From Luteibacter jiangsuensis (lineage in GTDB: Bacteria; Pseudomonadota; Gammaproteobacteria; Xanthomonadales; Rhodanobacteraceae), in the NCBI RefSeq assembly GCF_011742555.1, contig NZ_JAAQQR010000008.1, positions 113,295 to 177,294 of the forward strand: a DNA stretch of 64,000 nucleotides, read 5' to 3'. Below, piece by piece: positions 1 through 10,550 of the stretch. Both the position numbers and the translations under genes were made by a program. Under the pieces are notes generated by a model. It made no database searches. It was not told where the DNA came from and worked only from the letters and a program-made list of their open reading frames with translations. Within the stretch, counting starts at the first letter, position 1. Each line of letters starts with the position of its first letter.

Positions 1-736
1 AGGACATCACCGAGCCGGGATCGCCCTTGGCGATAGCGAGCTGGAAGGCCAGGAGGTCGGACTCGCGCAGCGCCACGGGATCGATGTCGGAACTCAACGT
101 GTTGCGGCCGGTTTCGAGGTCGTTGATAGCGAAGTGCTTCACCGTCGCCACGATATGGCGCTCCTGGATACCCTTCACGGCCGCACCGACGATCGTGCCG
201 GCCAGCACGGGGTCTTCGCCCGCATATTCGAAGTTGCGGCCGTTGCGCGGATCGCGCGTGAGATTGACGCCGCCGGACAGCAGAATGTCGTAGCCCTTGC
301 CACGCGCCTCGCCACCGATCATGCGGCCACCCGCATGCGCGACGGCCGGATCGAAACTGGCCGCCGTGGCCAGGCCCGCAGGCAGCGAGATGGCGCCCTT
401 GTGATCGGAGCCGTCGCGAGTGACGCCGAGGCCGGCATCCGTTTCGTTGAGGAAAGGCAGGCCGAGACGCGGAATGGCCGGAATGAAGCCCGCGCCGTTC
501 AACGCACCGGGCGGGTTCGGCCCCTTCTCCTTCACCTGCCCGAAGTCGGCGCGGATCATGCGGAATTTTTCGTCGTCGGTCATGGCCGCGACGATCAGAT
601 CCGCGCGCCGGTCCGGCGACAGCGAGCGGTCCATCCAGGGACGCTCCACTGGCTCTGCTGCATGGGCGGAGCCGGCAATGCCGGCGGCAAGGGCAAGGGC
701 GAGGGCGCTGCGACGGGCAATATCGGACATGGTCAT
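1..736 (-). CDS. Glycoside hydrolase family 3 (beta-glucosidase-like), N-terminal part, runs off the window
   Basis: The reading frame starts at ATG 736 (or ATG 730) and stays open to the window edge, so only the first ~245 residues are visible. A signal peptide with an AHA-A cleavage site (about residue 26) points to export. The catalytic barrel of GH3 then begins, with the motifs [11 protein letters not shown] and [15 protein letters not shown]. The KHFAIND form is typical of beta-glucosidase/exo-glucosidase members; NagZ-type hexosaminidases have KHFPGHGDT instead. Likely role: hydrolysis of beta-linked oligosaccharides in the periplasm or outside. It is divergent from lhr across ~125 bp and lies beside the GlcNAc island, but its substrate cannot be read from this fragment. 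No strong ribosome binding site distinguishes the two starts. Confidence 0.85.
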   Translation of the reverse strand, partial: MTMSDIARRSALALALAAGIAGSAHAAEPVERPWMDRSLSPDRRADLIVAAMTDDEKFRMIRADFGQVKEKGPNPPGALNGAGFIPAIPRLGLPFLNETDAGLGVTRDGSDHKGAISLPAGLATAASFDPAVAHAGGRMIGGEARGKGYDILLSGGVNLTRDPRNGRNFEYAGEDPVLAGTIVGAAVKGIQERHIVATVKHFAINDLETGRNTLSSDIDPVALRESDLLAFQLAIAKGDPGSVMS

Positions 737-861
737 GGTTCGGCGCGGGTGGAGAGGTGCCCACCATCGCCAAGTCATGCGGTTATCGCAACCCGCGAGA
801 CGGAGAGGGAGTACGCTCGCCGCTTGCCTCCAGCGCTGCCAGCCCCCACTTAAGTGGTTCA

Positions 862-3800
862 ATGAATTCACAAAAGTCGATGCCGCTCGCCGCCTTCCAT
901 CCTGCCGTGGCCGCCTGGTTCGCGGCTGCTTTTCCCGGGCCTACCGAAGCCCAAGTGGCCGCGTGGCCGGCGATCCGCTCGGGCCGGCACACGCTGGTGG
1001 CGGCGCCGACCGGCTCGGGCAAGACGCTGACCGCGTTCCTTTCCGCGATCGACGTGCTCGTGCGCGAGGGCGTGGAGCAGGGCGGTCTGCGCGATCGCAC
1101 CACGATCCTCTACGTGTCGCCGCTGAAGGCCCTGTCGAACGACATCCGGATCAACCTCGAGGCACCGCTGGCCGGCATCCGCGAGGAACTGCGCCAGCGG
1201 GGCCTGCCGGATCTCGAGATCCGCACCGCCGTTCGTACCGGCGACACGCCGGCCGCCGACCGCGAACGCATGAAGCGGCGGCCACCGCATATCCTGGTGA
1301 CCACGCCCGAATCGCTCTACGTGCTGCTGGGCTCGGAATCGGGCCGGGCCATCCTGCGCGACATCCGCGAAGTGATCGTCGACGAAATCCACGCCGTCGC
1401 CGCAAGCAAGCGCGGCAGCCACCTTGCGGTATCGCTGGAACGGCTGGAATCGATCGCCCAGCGGCGCATCACCCGCATCGGCCTTTCCGCCACGCAGAAG
1501 CCCATCGAGAAGGTGGCCGCCTTCCTCACCGGCAGCGAGCGCGACGACTGCGCCATCGTGGACATCGGCCACACGCGTCGGCGCGACCTCGCGCTCGAAG
1601 TGCCGCCGGTACCGCTCGAACCGGTGATGTCGAACGACATGTGGGAGCTGGTCTACAACCGGCTCGGCAACCTCGTGGAACAACACCGCACCACGCTGGT
1701 GTTCGTGAACACGCGACGCATGGCCGAGCGCGTGGCACGACACCTCTCGGAGCGGCTGGGCAACGATGCGGTTGCCGCCCATCACGGCAGCCTGTCGCGC
1801 GAGCAGCGTCTCGACGCCGAGCAACGCCTGAAGCGCGGGGAATTGCGCGTGCTGGTCGCGACCGCATCGCTGGAACTGGGTATCGACATCGGCGATGTCG
1901 ACCTCGTGTGCCAGATCGCCTCGCCGCGTTCGATCTCCGCGTTCCTGCAACGCGCCGGTCGTGCGGGACACTCGGTGGGCGGCACGCCCAAGGCACGGCT
2001 CTTCCCGATCTCGCGCGACGACCTCGTGGAATGCGCCGCCCTGCTCGACTGCGTGCGCCGTGGCGAACTGGACACGCTGACGATTCCCGAAGCACCTCTG
2101 GACGTGCTGGCGCAGCAGATCGTCGCCGAGGTGTCCTGCCAGGAATGGGACGAAGACGCCTTGTTCGATCTTGTGCGGCGCGCCTACCCGTTCCGCGCGC
2201 TGAAGCGCGAGACCTTCGACGAAACGGTGCGCATGCTCGCGGAGGGTTTCACCACGCGCGTCGGACCGCGCGGCTCGTACATCCATCGCGACGCGGTGAA
2301 CCGGCGCCTGCGCGAGCGGCGCGGCGCGCGCCTGACGGCCGTGACCTCGGGCGGCACCATTCCCGACACCGGCGACTACAACGTCCTGCTCGAGCCGCAG
2401 GCGACCATCGTCGGCACGGTCAACGAAGACTTCGCCGTGGAAAGCCTGGCCGGCGACATCTTCCAGCTCGGCAATCGGTCGTATCGCATCCTGCGCGTGG
2501 AAGCGGGCCGCCTGCGCGTGGAAGACGCGCAGGGTGCGCCGCCGAACATCCCCTTCTGGCTGGGCGAAGCGCCGGGCCGTTCGAACGAGCTGTCGGTGGG
2601 CGTCTCCCGTCTGCGCTCGGAGCTCTCCGCCGCCTTCGACGAAGGTGGACGCGAGGCCGCGCTGGCGTACCTGGTGGACGAACTGTCGCTGGCGAAGGCG
2701 GCCGCGGAGCAGATCGTCGACTACCTGTTCCGCGCGCGTGCCGCGCTGGGCGCACTGCCCACCCGCGAGACGCTGGTGATGGAGCGTTTCTTCGACGAGT
2801 CAGGCGGTACCCAGCTGATCATCCACACCCCCTTCGGCAGCCGTATCAACCGTGCCTGGGGGCTCGCGCTGCGGAAGCGCTTCTGTCGCAAGTTCAATTT
2901 CGAGTTGCAGGCCGCGGCCACGGAAGACGCGATCGTGCTCTCGCTCTCCACCAGCCACAGCTTTCCGCTGGACGAGGTGGCGAGATACCTGCATTCCAAC
3001 TCCGCCGAGCACGTCCTCATCCAGGCGTTGCTCGACGCACCGCTGTTCGGCGTGCGCTGGCGCTGGAACGCCACCACGTCGCTTGCCTTGCCGCGGTTCA
3101 ACGGCGGCAAGAAGGTGGCGCCGCAGTTGCAGCGCATGAAGAGCGAGGATCTCCTGGCCACTGTGTTCCCCGATCAGGTGGCCTGCGCGGAGAACCTCGT
3201 GGGCGAACGCGAGGTGCCGGACCACCCGCTGGTGAAGCAGACCCTCGACGACTGCCTGCACGAGGCCATGGACTGCGAGGGCCTGCTCGACGTGCTGCGC
3301 GGACTCGAGTCGGGCACCATCGCGATGGTGGCGCGCGACCTCGCCACACCGTCGCCGCTCGCCTCGGAAATCCTCAACGCGGCGCCCTACGCCTTCCTCG
3401 ACGACGCTCCCCTGGAAGAGCGCCGCACCCAGGCCGTGCAGTCGCGCCGGTGGAACGAGGCGGAAAGTCCGGACGATCTGGGCCGCCTCGATGCGGAAGC
3501 CATCGAGGCCGTGCGCGGCGAGGCATGGCCCGAGGCACGCAGTGCCGACGAAATGCACGAGGCGCTGGTCCAGTTGGGCGCCATCACCCTCGACGAAGTG
3601 CAGGCCAATCCGGGTTGGGCGAAGTTGCTTGCCGCCCTGTCGAGCGACGCGCGTGCCACGCGGCTTGGCGACCGCGAAGCACCGCTGTGGGTCGCCGCGG
3701 AACGGCTGCCTGCCTGGCGCGCCGTGCGGCCCGGCCTGCCGATGACGCCAGCCATTGCGGCGCCGGCGGAATTCGAAGCACAGGCCTGGACGGCGGAGTC

Positions 3801-5163
3801 GGCTCTGCTCGACATCGTTCGGGGGCGGCTGGGTGGTCTGGGGCCTGTGCCTTCGGCCAAGATCGCCTCGTCCCTGGGCGTGGCGCAGGCCGACGTGGAC
3901 CTGGCGCTGACCTCGCTCGAAAGCGAAGGCTACGTCATGCGCGGCGCGTTCTCCCCGGGGGCAACGGACACCGAATGGTGCGAACGACACCTGCTTGCCC
4001 GTATCCATCGGTACACCATCGGCCGGCTGCGGCGCGAGATCGAACCCGTGGCACGCCGCGACTTCTATCGCTTCCTGCTCGACTGGCAACACGTGACGCG
4101 TGCGACGCAGGTGTCCGGCCCCGATGCACTGGCGGGAGTGATCGGCCAGCTGGAAGGCTACGAGGCCGCAGCCGGCGCGTGGGAATCGGAACTGCTTCCC
4201 GCGCGTGTGAACGACTATGGTATCGGCTGGCTGGACGACCTCTGTCGCGCCGGCCGCGTGGTCTGGAGCCGCCTGCGCCTGGGCACCGGCAGTGGGGGCC
4301 CTGTGCGTTCCACGCCGATCGTGCTGCTGCCGCGGCGACAACTGCCCGTCTGGTCCGCGGCCGCGCCCGTCGCGGGCGACGAGGTGTCGCTGTCTTCACG
4401 CGCACAGGCGGTTGCGGATGCCTTGCGCGACGACGGCGCCTCGTTCTTCGACGAGCTCGCGTCCGCGACGCGCCTGCTACGCACGGAGTTGGAAGACGCC
4501 CTCGGGGAACTGGTCGCCGCGGGACGCGTCACGGCGGACAGCTTTGCGGGCCTGCGAGCCTTGCTGCTGCCCGCCTCCAAGCGGAACGGCAGCCGGCACC
4601 GCCGCACCCGGCGGCACATGCTCAGCGGTATCGAAGACGCCGGTCGATGGTCGCTCGCACGGCGGCCGAGCGAGCAGCGCAACGATGCCGACGGGCTGGA
4701 GCACATCGCTCGCACGCTCCTGCGCCGCTACGGCGTCGTGAGCTGGCGCATCCTGGAACGGGAAGCCGCGTGGCTGCCGCCGTGGCGGGACCTGCGCCGT
4801 GTGTACCACCGCCTCGAGGCACGCGGCGAGATCCGCGGCGGCCGCTTCGTCGACGGTCTGGTGGGCGAGCAGTTCGCGTTGCCGGAGGCGCTGCCTGCCC
4901 TGCGGCAGATTCGCCACCGCGCGCACGACGGCGAGATCGTCTGCATCGCCGGCACCGATCCGCTCAACCTGGTCGGCACCGTCTTCGCCGGAGCCAAGGT
5001 GCCCGCGACGCTCGGCAACCGCATCGCCATCCGCGATGGCGTGCCATTGGCGGCGATGGTGGCGGGCAAGTTCGTGACGCTGACGCCGTTGGAAGGCGAC
5101 GACGAGCGCGAGGCGCGAAGCGCGCTGCAGCGAAAGGCGGACATGCGCTCCCACGCGGTGTAG
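862..5163 (+). CDS. lhr: Lhr-type ATP-dependent superfamily 2 helicase
   Basis: A large helicase of 1433 residues (E. coli Lhr is 1538). Visible motifs: Walker A APTGSGKT (about 48-55), DEIH box (174-177), LSATQKP, and motif [11 protein letters not shown]. These form the two RecA-like domains, followed by the winged-helix and Lhr-core regions and a long C-terminal extension as in full-length bacterial Lhr. Known family members are ssDNA-dependent ATPases that translocate 3'-5' and unwind RNA:DNA hybrids, with a presumed repair role. The frame is open further upstream (to 757), but residues before ATG 862 are low-complexity and family alignments begin near this point; ATG 880 is another candidate. 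The gene stands alone, without the nuclease/ligase partners seen next to lhr in some bacteria. Confidence 0.92.
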   Translation: MNSQKSMPLAAFHPAVAAWFAAAFPGPTEAQVAAWPAIRSGRHTLVAAPTGSGKTLTAFLSAIDVLVREGVEQGGLRDRTTILYVSPLKALSNDIRINLEAPLAGIREELRQRGLPDLEIRTAVRTGDTPAADRERMKRRPPHILVTTPESLYVLLGSESGRAILRDIREVIVDEIHAVAASKRGSHLAVSLERLESIAQRRITRIGLSATQKPIEKVAAFLTGSERDDCAIVDIGHTRRRDLALEVPPVPLEPVMSNDMWELVYNRLGNLVEQHRTTLVFVNTRRMAERVARHLSERLGNDAVAAHHGSLSREQRLDAEQRLKRGELRVLVATASLELGIDIGDVDLVCQIASPRSISAFLQRAGRAGHSVGGTPKARLFPISRDDLVECAALLDCVRRGELDTLTIPEAPLDVLAQQIVAEVSCQEWDEDALFDLVRRAYPFRALKRETFDETVRMLAEGFTTRVGPRGSYIHRDAVNRRLRERRGARLTAVTSGGTIPDTGDYNVLLEPQATIVGTVNEDFAVESLAGDIFQLGNRSYRILRVEAGRLRVEDAQGAPPNIPFWLGEAPGRSNELSVGVSRLRSELSAAFDEGGREAALAYLVDELSLAKAAAEQIVDYLFRARAALGALPTRETLVMERFFDESGGTQLIIHTPFGSRINRAWGLALRKRFCRKFNFELQAAATEDAIVLSLSTSHSFPLDEVARYLHSNSAEHVLIQALLDAPLFGVRWRWNATTSLALPRFNGGKKVAPQLQRMKSEDLLATVFPDQVACAENLVGEREVPDHPLVKQTLDDCLHEAMDCEGLLDVLRGLESGTIAMVARDLATPSPLASEILNAAPYAFLDDAPLEERRTQAVQSRRWNEAESPDDLGRLDAEAIEAVRGEAWPEARSADEMHEALVQLGAITLDEVQANPGWAKLLAALSSDARATRLGDREAPLWVAAERLPAWRAVRPGLPMTPAIAAPAEFEAQAWTAESALLDIVRGRLGGLGPVPSAKIASSLGVAQADVDLALTSLESEGYVMRGAFSPGATDTEWCERHLLARIHRYTIGRLRREIEPVARRDFYRFLLDWQHVTRATQVSGPDALAGVIGQLEGYEAAAGAWESELLPARVNDYGIGWLDDLCRAGRVVWSRLRLGTGSGGPVRSTPIVLLPRRQLPVWSAAAPVAGDEVSLSSRAQAVADALRDDGASFFDELASATRLLRTELEDALGELVAAGRVTADSFAGLRALLLPASKRNGSRHRRTRRHMLSGIEDAGRWSLARRPSEQRNDADGLEHIARTLLRRYGVVSWRILEREAAWLPPWRDLRRVYHRLEARGEIRGGRFVDGLVGEQFALPEALPALRQIRHRAHDGEIVCIAGTDPLNLVGTVFAGAKVPATLGNRIAIRDGVPLAAMVAGKFVTLTPLEGDDEREARSALQRKADMRSHAV

Positions 5164-5170
5164 GGGATGT

Positions 5171-5253
5171 TGTGGGAGCCGGCTGTGCCGGCGATCCCGC
5201 GGCAGCGGGCACGCTTGCCGCGAGCACCCATCGCCGCTGAAGCGGCTCCCACA
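5171..5253. repeat. REPIN-like repeat, family A copy 1
   Basis: An inverted repeat of ~83 bp beginning TGTGGGAGCCGGCTGTGCCG and ending in GCGGCTCCCACA. Each end carries its own small hairpin after the GTGGGAG head, the layout of two inverted REP units. It lies in the 137 bp between the ends of the convergent lhr and GH20 genes. Five more copies occur in this window. Confidence 0.85.
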
Positions 5254-5300
5254 GAAAGCGGCAGCGGACAAACCCGTCGCCGCCGCACCCCAAAAACGCC

Positions 5301-7577
5301 TCAGCGCAACTGTACGTCGCCCAGCACCCAGAGCTTCGGCCCTGGCTTGCCGGTGATCACGAAGCAGAGATCGTGCGTGCCTTCGCGCTTGGGCAGGATG
5401 CCGTTGAGCGTGGCGCGGCCGTCCTTCGCCTTCGCGAGCGGGATGGTCGTGAGCTTCGGACCGTCGCAGGTGTCCTGGTGCACTTCCAGCTCGCCGGCCG
5501 CAGTGCGCGCCTTGCGTGACACGATGCCTTTCACGTCCTTCCACAGCGCGTAGTTGTACGGCAGCCGGTCCACGGTCACGGCGATGCCGTAGCGGCCATC
5601 GAGCTTCACCCCCTTCCACATCCAGCAGGTGTCCATGATGTCGACCTTGTACACGGGGCGTTGTCCGTCCACTGCCTGCGGCGATTCCAGTCTGAGCACG
5701 AGCTTGTTGCCGCACATGTCCAGTTCGTCGCTGGTACGGCGCAGCAGCGATTTCGCATCGATGCTGCGGTCGCGCGGGCCGGCAAGACCGAACTGGCCGT
5801 CGAATGCGTTGGCGCGCACCGTGGTCGGCAGCGGCACCTCGAAGGGCCCCGTGTATGCCGTGGATTGCGGCGTCGGCGCGGAACCGTCGGTGGTGTAGCG
5901 CAGGGTGCCGTAGCCCGTCTGGTTGGACAGCGTGACCTTCGCATTGCCGCCCATGGCGGGTTCGTCGGCGATGGCGACAGCGAACGCGCTGTCGGCAGGT
6001 ACGATGCCCGCCGCGCGATAGCGCGACATCTGAACGGGCAAGCGCGCGAGGAAGCCGTGCCAGTCGGTCCTGGACGACCACGTGCGCTCGGCCAGCGCCG
6101 CCATGCGCGGAAACGCGGCATGCTGGATGCGATACCAATTCGGCAGGTATTCGCTGAACAGCGTGGCCTCGGCACCGAGCACGTGCTTCGCCTTGTCGGG
6201 AGCGATGGCTGTCGGCACGGGATCGAAGTCGTAGATCGTCTTCAACGTTTGCCCGGAAGGACGACCCGGCGGCTCGTCGGGCAGCGAGGACTGCAACTGG
6301 TCGAGGTAGAGGGTGGGCGAGGGCGCCAGCACCACATCGTGCCCCGCGTTCGCGGCCTTGATGGCGCCTTCGGTGCCACGCCACGACATGACGGTAGCGC
6401 TGGCCGGTACCTTGCCGTCGAGGATCTCGTCCCAGCCGATCAGGCGGCGTCCGTGCTTGTCGAGATAGTCACCGATGCGGGCGATGAACCAGCCTTGCAT
6501 CTTCTCCTCGTCGTCGATGCCAAGCGACTTCATCTTCGCCTGCACCGTCTTCGAGCGCTCCCATTCGTCCTTGGCGGCCTCGTCGCCGCCCACATGGATG
6601 TACGTGGACGGGAAGATGGCCATCACCTCGTCGAGCACGTCCTGCAGGAAGGTGAAGGTGCCATCGTCGACGTTGTACAACGCGGTGTTCACCCCCCAGT
6701 CCGAAGACACCGCGAGCTTCTTGCCGCCTGCCCCGAACTTCGGATACGACGCCACTGCGGCCTGCGCATGTCCCGGCATCTCGATTTCCGGTACCACGGT
6801 GATGTGACGCTCGGCCGCATAAGCCACGATCTGCTTCGCTTGCTCCTGAGTGTAGAAACCGCAATACGGTTCGTCCTTGCCACCGGTGAGCGCCACGTCC
6901 GGACCGACCGCCTTACGGCACGCGCCGACCTCGGTGAGCTTCGGGTACTTCTCTATCTGCAGGCGCCAACCCTGGTCGTCGGTGAGGTGCCAGTGGAACG
7001 TGTTGAGCTTGTGCATGGCCATCTGGTCGAGCAGATGCTCGATCTCGCTTACGGACTGGAAGTGCCGGCTCGAGTCGAGCATCAGGCCACGCCATTCGAA
7101 GCGGGGCGCATCAACGATGTGCACGCCCGGCACGCCGTTGCGCGCGTTGGGGTCGGTCAGCAGTTGCCAGTACGTCACCGCGCCGTAGAACAGACCGGTT
7201 TCGTCGTTCGCGGCGATCCGCACGCCGGCGCTGCCGACATCCAGGGTGTAGGCTTCGCGACCCTTGACCGCGGCCTCGGTCGCCAGAGCGATGCCCCCGC
7301 TTCCCGCCTTGCCTTCGACGATGTCGAGGGTGAGACCACGCGCCTGGCGAATCCATCCTTGCAACTGCCCCGCGACGCGTCTGGCCTGAACGTCGCCCGG
7401 TGCCACGACGATCTTCGTGTCCGCCGCGATCCGGAAATGGCCCGGTGTGCGCTGCACCTGCGCGGGCATGGGGATGAGCGAGAGCGGCGCGTTGTCGACA
7501 GTGCCCGTGGTTTGCTTCGGCGAAGTGGCGCAGGCGCCGAGGCTGGCGGCCACGGCGAGAAGGAGGAATCGACGCAT
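5301..7577 (-). CDS. GH20 beta-N-acetylhexosaminidase lipoprotein
   Basis: Predicted to release N-acetylhexosamine from chitooligosaccharides or glycans at the cell surface or in the periplasm. The 758-residue protein starts at ATG 7577, where MRRFLLLAVAASLGAC forms a lipoprotein signal peptide with lipobox LGAC (Cys16). A GH20b-type N-terminal domain is followed by the catalytic barrel, with the acid/base pair D332-E333 in HVGGDEAAKDEW. The tail has a CHB_HEX_C-like region (RYTTDGSAPTPQS). Longer upstream starts would place residues ahead of the signal peptide and are rejected. It is the last gene downstream of the glk and TonB-receptor genes. A strong terminator-like hairpin precedes it, so its expression may be partly uncoupled. 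Confidence 0.93.
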   Translation of the reverse strand: MRRFLLLAVAASLGACATSPKQTTGTVDNAPLSLIPMPAQVQRTPGHFRIAADTKIVVAPGDVQARRVAGQLQGWIRQARGLTLDIVEGKAGSGGIALATEAAVKGREAYTLDVGSAGVRIAANDETGLFYGAVTYWQLLTDPNARNGVPGVHIVDAPRFEWRGLMLDSSRHFQSVSEIEHLLDQMAMHKLNTFHWHLTDDQGWRLQIEKYPKLTEVGACRKAVGPDVALTGGKDEPYCGFYTQEQAKQIVAYAAERHITVVPEIEMPGHAQAAVASYPKFGAGGKKLAVSSDWGVNTALYNVDDGTFTFLQDVLDEVMAIFPSTYIHVGGDEAAKDEWERSKTVQAKMKSLGIDDEEKMQGWFIARIGDYLDKHGRRLIGWDEILDGKVPASATVMSWRGTEGAIKAANAGHDVVLAPSPTLYLDQLQSSLPDEPPGRPSGQTLKTIYDFDPVPTAIAPDKAKHVLGAEATLFSEYLPNWYRIQHAAFPRMAALAERTWSSRTDWHGFLARLPVQMSRYRAAGIVPADSAFAVAIADEPAMGGNAKVTLSNQTGYGTLRYTTDGSAPTPQSTAYTGPFEVPLPTTVRANAFDGQFGLAGPRDRSIDAKSLLRRTSDELDMCGNKLVLRLESPQAVDGQRPVYKVDIMDTCWMWKGVKLDGRYGIAVTVDRLPYNYALWKDVKGIVSRKARTAAGELEVHQDTCDGPKLTTIPLAKAKDGRATLNGILPKREGTHDLCFVITGKPGPKLWVLGDVQLR

Positions 7578-7630
7578 CCAGGGTTCCTGTCGTATCGGTG
7601 ATCGTTCGATTGTGCCGCTTTCCCTGCGGG

Positions 7631-7667
7631 AAAAAAAACGGGCCCGGTCGAGGAATTGACGGGCCCG
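7631..7667 (-). terminator. Rho-independent terminator or attenuator between the TonB-receptor and hexosaminidase genes
   Basis: On the minus strand, two copies of CGGGCCCG (7660-7667 and 7639-7646) can pair into an 8-bp GC stem with a 13-nt loop. Eight T residues follow at 7638-7631. It lies after the TonB-receptor stop (7732) and before the hexosaminidase start (7577), all in the same direction. Confidence 0.75.
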
Positions 7668-7731
7668 AGGGGAATGGAGCTTCGAGGGTTGCGTTTGCGG
7701 CCGTCCTTGGCCGCGCATCCGTGACGCTTTA

Positions 7732-10464
7732 TCAGAGGTCGAAGTGCACCGATGCCATGTAGCGACGGCCGGTGGTGTACTTGGCGACCGGCATGGCGGT
7801 CGTGCCGAGGTACTGCTTGTACTTCTCGTTGGTGAGGTTCATACCCGCGAGGGTGAACGACACCTGCTGGTTGAGTTTCCAGCCAAGGGTGGCACCGAGA
7901 TCGGCGTAGTCCGCCGTGGTGGCCGGCGGCGCACCGGCGATGTAGCCGCCGGCGAGGTACTTGCCGCGCCAGTTGTACGTGATGCGGGCACTGAACGGCC
8001 CCATTTCGTAGTACGGGCTGACCGAGTACGAGTTCTTGGAGTTGTACGGCAGCGAACCGCCGGAATCGAGCGTGCCCTTCGCGTAGGTGTAGTTCGCCGT
8101 CACGCCGAAGCCGGTATCCCAGAAGGCCTGCTGGTAGCTCAGGCTTCCGCCGCGCACCTTCCCCGACCCCGTATCGCGCGGACGGCTGATGCTGTACGTG
8201 CAGAAGCCATCCGGGGTGCAGAGACCCTGCGCAACCTGCCGCGCGAACGTGGTCGGATCGTTGAGCAGACCCGAGTTGAACTGCGTCTCCGGCTCCGAAT
8301 CGACGAAGGTGTAGTTCTGGATCTTCTTGTAGAAGCCGGTGAGGGCGATGTACGACTGCGGTGCGAAGTACCACTCGGCAGACAGCGAATAGTTCTTCGA
8401 TTCGTACGGCTTCAGGTTGGGGTTGCCACCAGAGCCGGTCAGCACCGAGTCGTTGAGGAACAGGTTATTCACCTGCATGTTGTACGGCGGACGCGCGATC
8501 ACCTTCGCCGCTGCCAGGCGCAGCACCACGTCTTCGGCCAGGTCGTAGGCCACGTTCAGGCTGGGCAGCCAGTTTTTAGTGGTCTTCGACGAGGTCTGCC
8601 AGGAACCGGCCGGAGCCGGAAGCACCGGCGCGCCGCTGTAGTTGAAGCCAGTGCCGTCGGTCTTGGTATCGACATAGCGAACGCCCACGTTGCCGTGGAA
8701 GTCGCCACCGGCGAAGTTCGCCTGCAGGTACGCGGCATTGGTCTTCTCGACCAGCTTGTACGTGCCGTTGAGATACGTGCCCGGGTCTTCGTTACCGCCG
8801 TTGGTGTTGCGAACCCATGCGTACTGCGCGTTGCGATCCGGCATGACGTGGCTCGACGAACCGTCGAGCGCGCCGCCGAAAGCGTCGAGCGTGTCGGTGA
8901 AGCCGCCAAAGCCGAGGTCGGCTAGGTTTGTCGGTGCGTTGCCGCCGTAGACATGCGCCTGCATGCCTTCCTCGTGACGGTTCCAGCGATAACCGAAGGC
9001 CAGTTCGTTGAAGAACGAATCGAAGTACTTCGAGAAGTCGAGCTGCGCATAGGTGTCGCGCGCGCGGGCCGAATAGTCGCCGTAGTTGCCCGGCCAGCCG
9101 CCGAGGCCGTCCACGTCGCCCATGTGCCAGTTGGCCGGATCGCGCGCGGCGGCCGGGTTATCGAAGGCAAAGCCCTTGTTGATGTCCCAGGTGTAGCCGC
9201 CGGCATACACCGGCTCCATCACCGCCTGCGAGATGTTGTTGTTCACCGCCTTGCTGTAACCCGCAGCGCCGCCGAGCTTCCAGCCATCGCCGCGGAAGGT
9301 GGTCTTGAAGTCGTGGGCGACGGTACGCACCACGGACTTGCGAATGTTGCTGTCGAACGTGCCCTGCGCGATGGCCGGGCAGCCCACCGTGTCGTTGCCG
9401 CAAACGTGTCCGCCCGTGACCACGCCGTTCGGGCCCTGGTTGAAGCTGGTGACGTTGCCGGGCGTGGCGCCGGTGAACGGATACAGCGACTGGTTCCAGT
9501 TGTCGAAGTTCTCGCGGACGAACAGGTTGTTGATGTCGATGTCCCAGTTGCTCGTCGGGTGGATCTGGAAGCCAAGCGTCGCCGTGTCGCGCTTGCGCTT
9601 CTGCTGGAACCACGCCGAGTTCACTTCATCGGGGACCTTCGCGTTCGGGTCGAGCGAGCCATCGGCGATGCCTGCGGCCACGGCGGGGCTCGAAGCCCAC
9701 TTCGACACGGGGCTGTAGCTGAAGATCTCGAAGCCCTGGCGGTCGATCTTTTCCTCGTAATGCTGGATCGACCCGATCACGCCGAAGGTGTTGCTGTCGT
9801 TCTTCCAGCTGTACAGCGCCGAGCCGTTCGGGCGGGTGCCCGGTGTGGCCTGGTCGTTGTAGTTGAGACCGAACGAGCCGCGGATCGTGTTCGCGGGCAG
9901 GTCGAGCGGCTGCAGCGTGTGCAGCAGCACCGTGCCGCCGAGGCTGCCTTCCGGCAGACGCGCTTCGGGCGACTTGTAGACCTCCAGGCGGCCGACGATT
10001 TCCGGCGCCAGCATGGTGAAGTCGAAACCGCGGTTCGGCTGCGCACCGTACTGCCACGGCGTCTGCGAGATCGGCTGGCCGTTGAGGAAGGTGAGGTTGA
10101 GGCTGGGATCGGTACCGTCGATCGACACGCGGTCGCCCTGGCCGAACTGGCGATCGATCACCACGCCCGGAATCTGCGTCATCGCTTCGGCGACGTTGGT
10201 GTTCGGGAACTTGCCGATGTCTTCGGCGGTAACGGCCTCGACCACCGCGTCGGCGTTCCGCTTGGTGTCCAGCGATTTCTCGAGGCTGGCGCGGATGCCG
10301 GTGACGGTGATGCCCTCGAGCTGGGCCGCCTTGGCGGCGTCTTCCTTCTCCTGGGCGGTCTGCGGCCTGGCCGGTGCGGCCGTGTCCTGCGCGGCCACGG
10401 TTCCGGTGAAACAGCAGAGTCCGGCGATGATGCTCGCCGTCAGCAGGTTTCTACGATGCGACAT
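7732..10464 (-). CDS. TonB-dependent receptor, probably for GlcNAc/chitooligosaccharides
   Basis: A 910-residue outer-membrane receptor. A signal peptide ends near VAAQD. A TonB-box-like stretch (LEGITVTG) and a plug domain (EDIGKFPNTNVAEAMTQIPG) follow, then a long beta-barrel ending in ...VHFDL with a near-terminal Phe. The type is that of the large sugar-uptake receptors of Xanthomonas and Caulobacter. ATG 10464 is preceded by a good GGGGAGG ribosome binding site. It lies 86 bp after the Glk-family kinase gene and upstream of the GH20 gene, so the likely cargo is GlcNAc or chitin oligomers. That is inference from context: the sequence proves the family, not the ligand. Confidence 0.88.
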   Translation of the reverse strand: MSHRRNLLTASIIAGLCCFTGTVAAQDTAAPARPQTAQEKEDAAKAAQLEGITVTGIRASLEKSLDTKRNADAVVEAVTAEDIGKFPNTNVAEAMTQIPGVVIDRQFGQGDRVSIDGTDPSLNLTFLNGQPISQTPWQYGAQPNRGFDFTMLAPEIVGRLEVYKSPEARLPEGSLGGTVLLHTLQPLDLPANTIRGSFGLNYNDQATPGTRPNGSALYSWKNDSNTFGVIGSIQHYEEKIDRQGFEIFSYSPVSKWASSPAVAAGIADGSLDPNAKVPDEVNSAWFQQKRKRDTATLGFQIHPTSNWDIDINNLFVRENFDNWNQSLYPFTGATPGNVTSFNQGPNGVVTGGHVCGNDTVGCPAIAQGTFDSNIRKSVVRTVAHDFKTTFRGDGWKLGGAAGYSKAVNNNISQAVMEPVYAGGYTWDINKGFAFDNPAAARDPANWHMGDVDGLGGWPGNYGDYSARARDTYAQLDFSKYFDSFFNELAFGYRWNRHEEGMQAHVYGGNAPTNLADLGFGGFTDTLDAFGGALDGSSSHVMPDRNAQYAWVRNTNGGNEDPGTYLNGTYKLVEKTNAAYLQANFAGGDFHGNVGVRYVDTKTDGTGFNYSGAPVLPAPAGSWQTSSKTTKNWLPSLNVAYDLAEDVVLRLAAAKVIARPPYNMQVNNLFLNDSVLTGSGGNPNLKPYESKNYSLSAEWYFAPQSYIALTGFYKKIQNYTFVDSEPETQFNSGLLNDPTTFARQVAQGLCTPDGFCTYSISRPRDTGSGKVRGGSLSYQQAFWDTGFGVTANYTYAKGTLDSGGSLPYNSKNSYSVSPYYEMGPFSARITYNWRGKYLAGGYIAGAPPATTADYADLGATLGWKLNQQVSFTLAGMNLTNEKYKQYLGTTAMPVAKYTTGRRYMASVHFDL

Positions 10465-10550
10465 GGTGTCCTCCCCTCAGAGGATGTGTATCGACGATGG
10501 GCCTTGCGACCCGCTTTTTTGAACTAAAGCCTGCGTTCCTTTCCCGCTCT

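Noticed and set aside
420..5240. A 1606-codon open frame overlapping lhr in another frame
   Set aside because: Arg/Pro/Ala-rich, no motifs, and lhr in its own frame has all helicase motifs.
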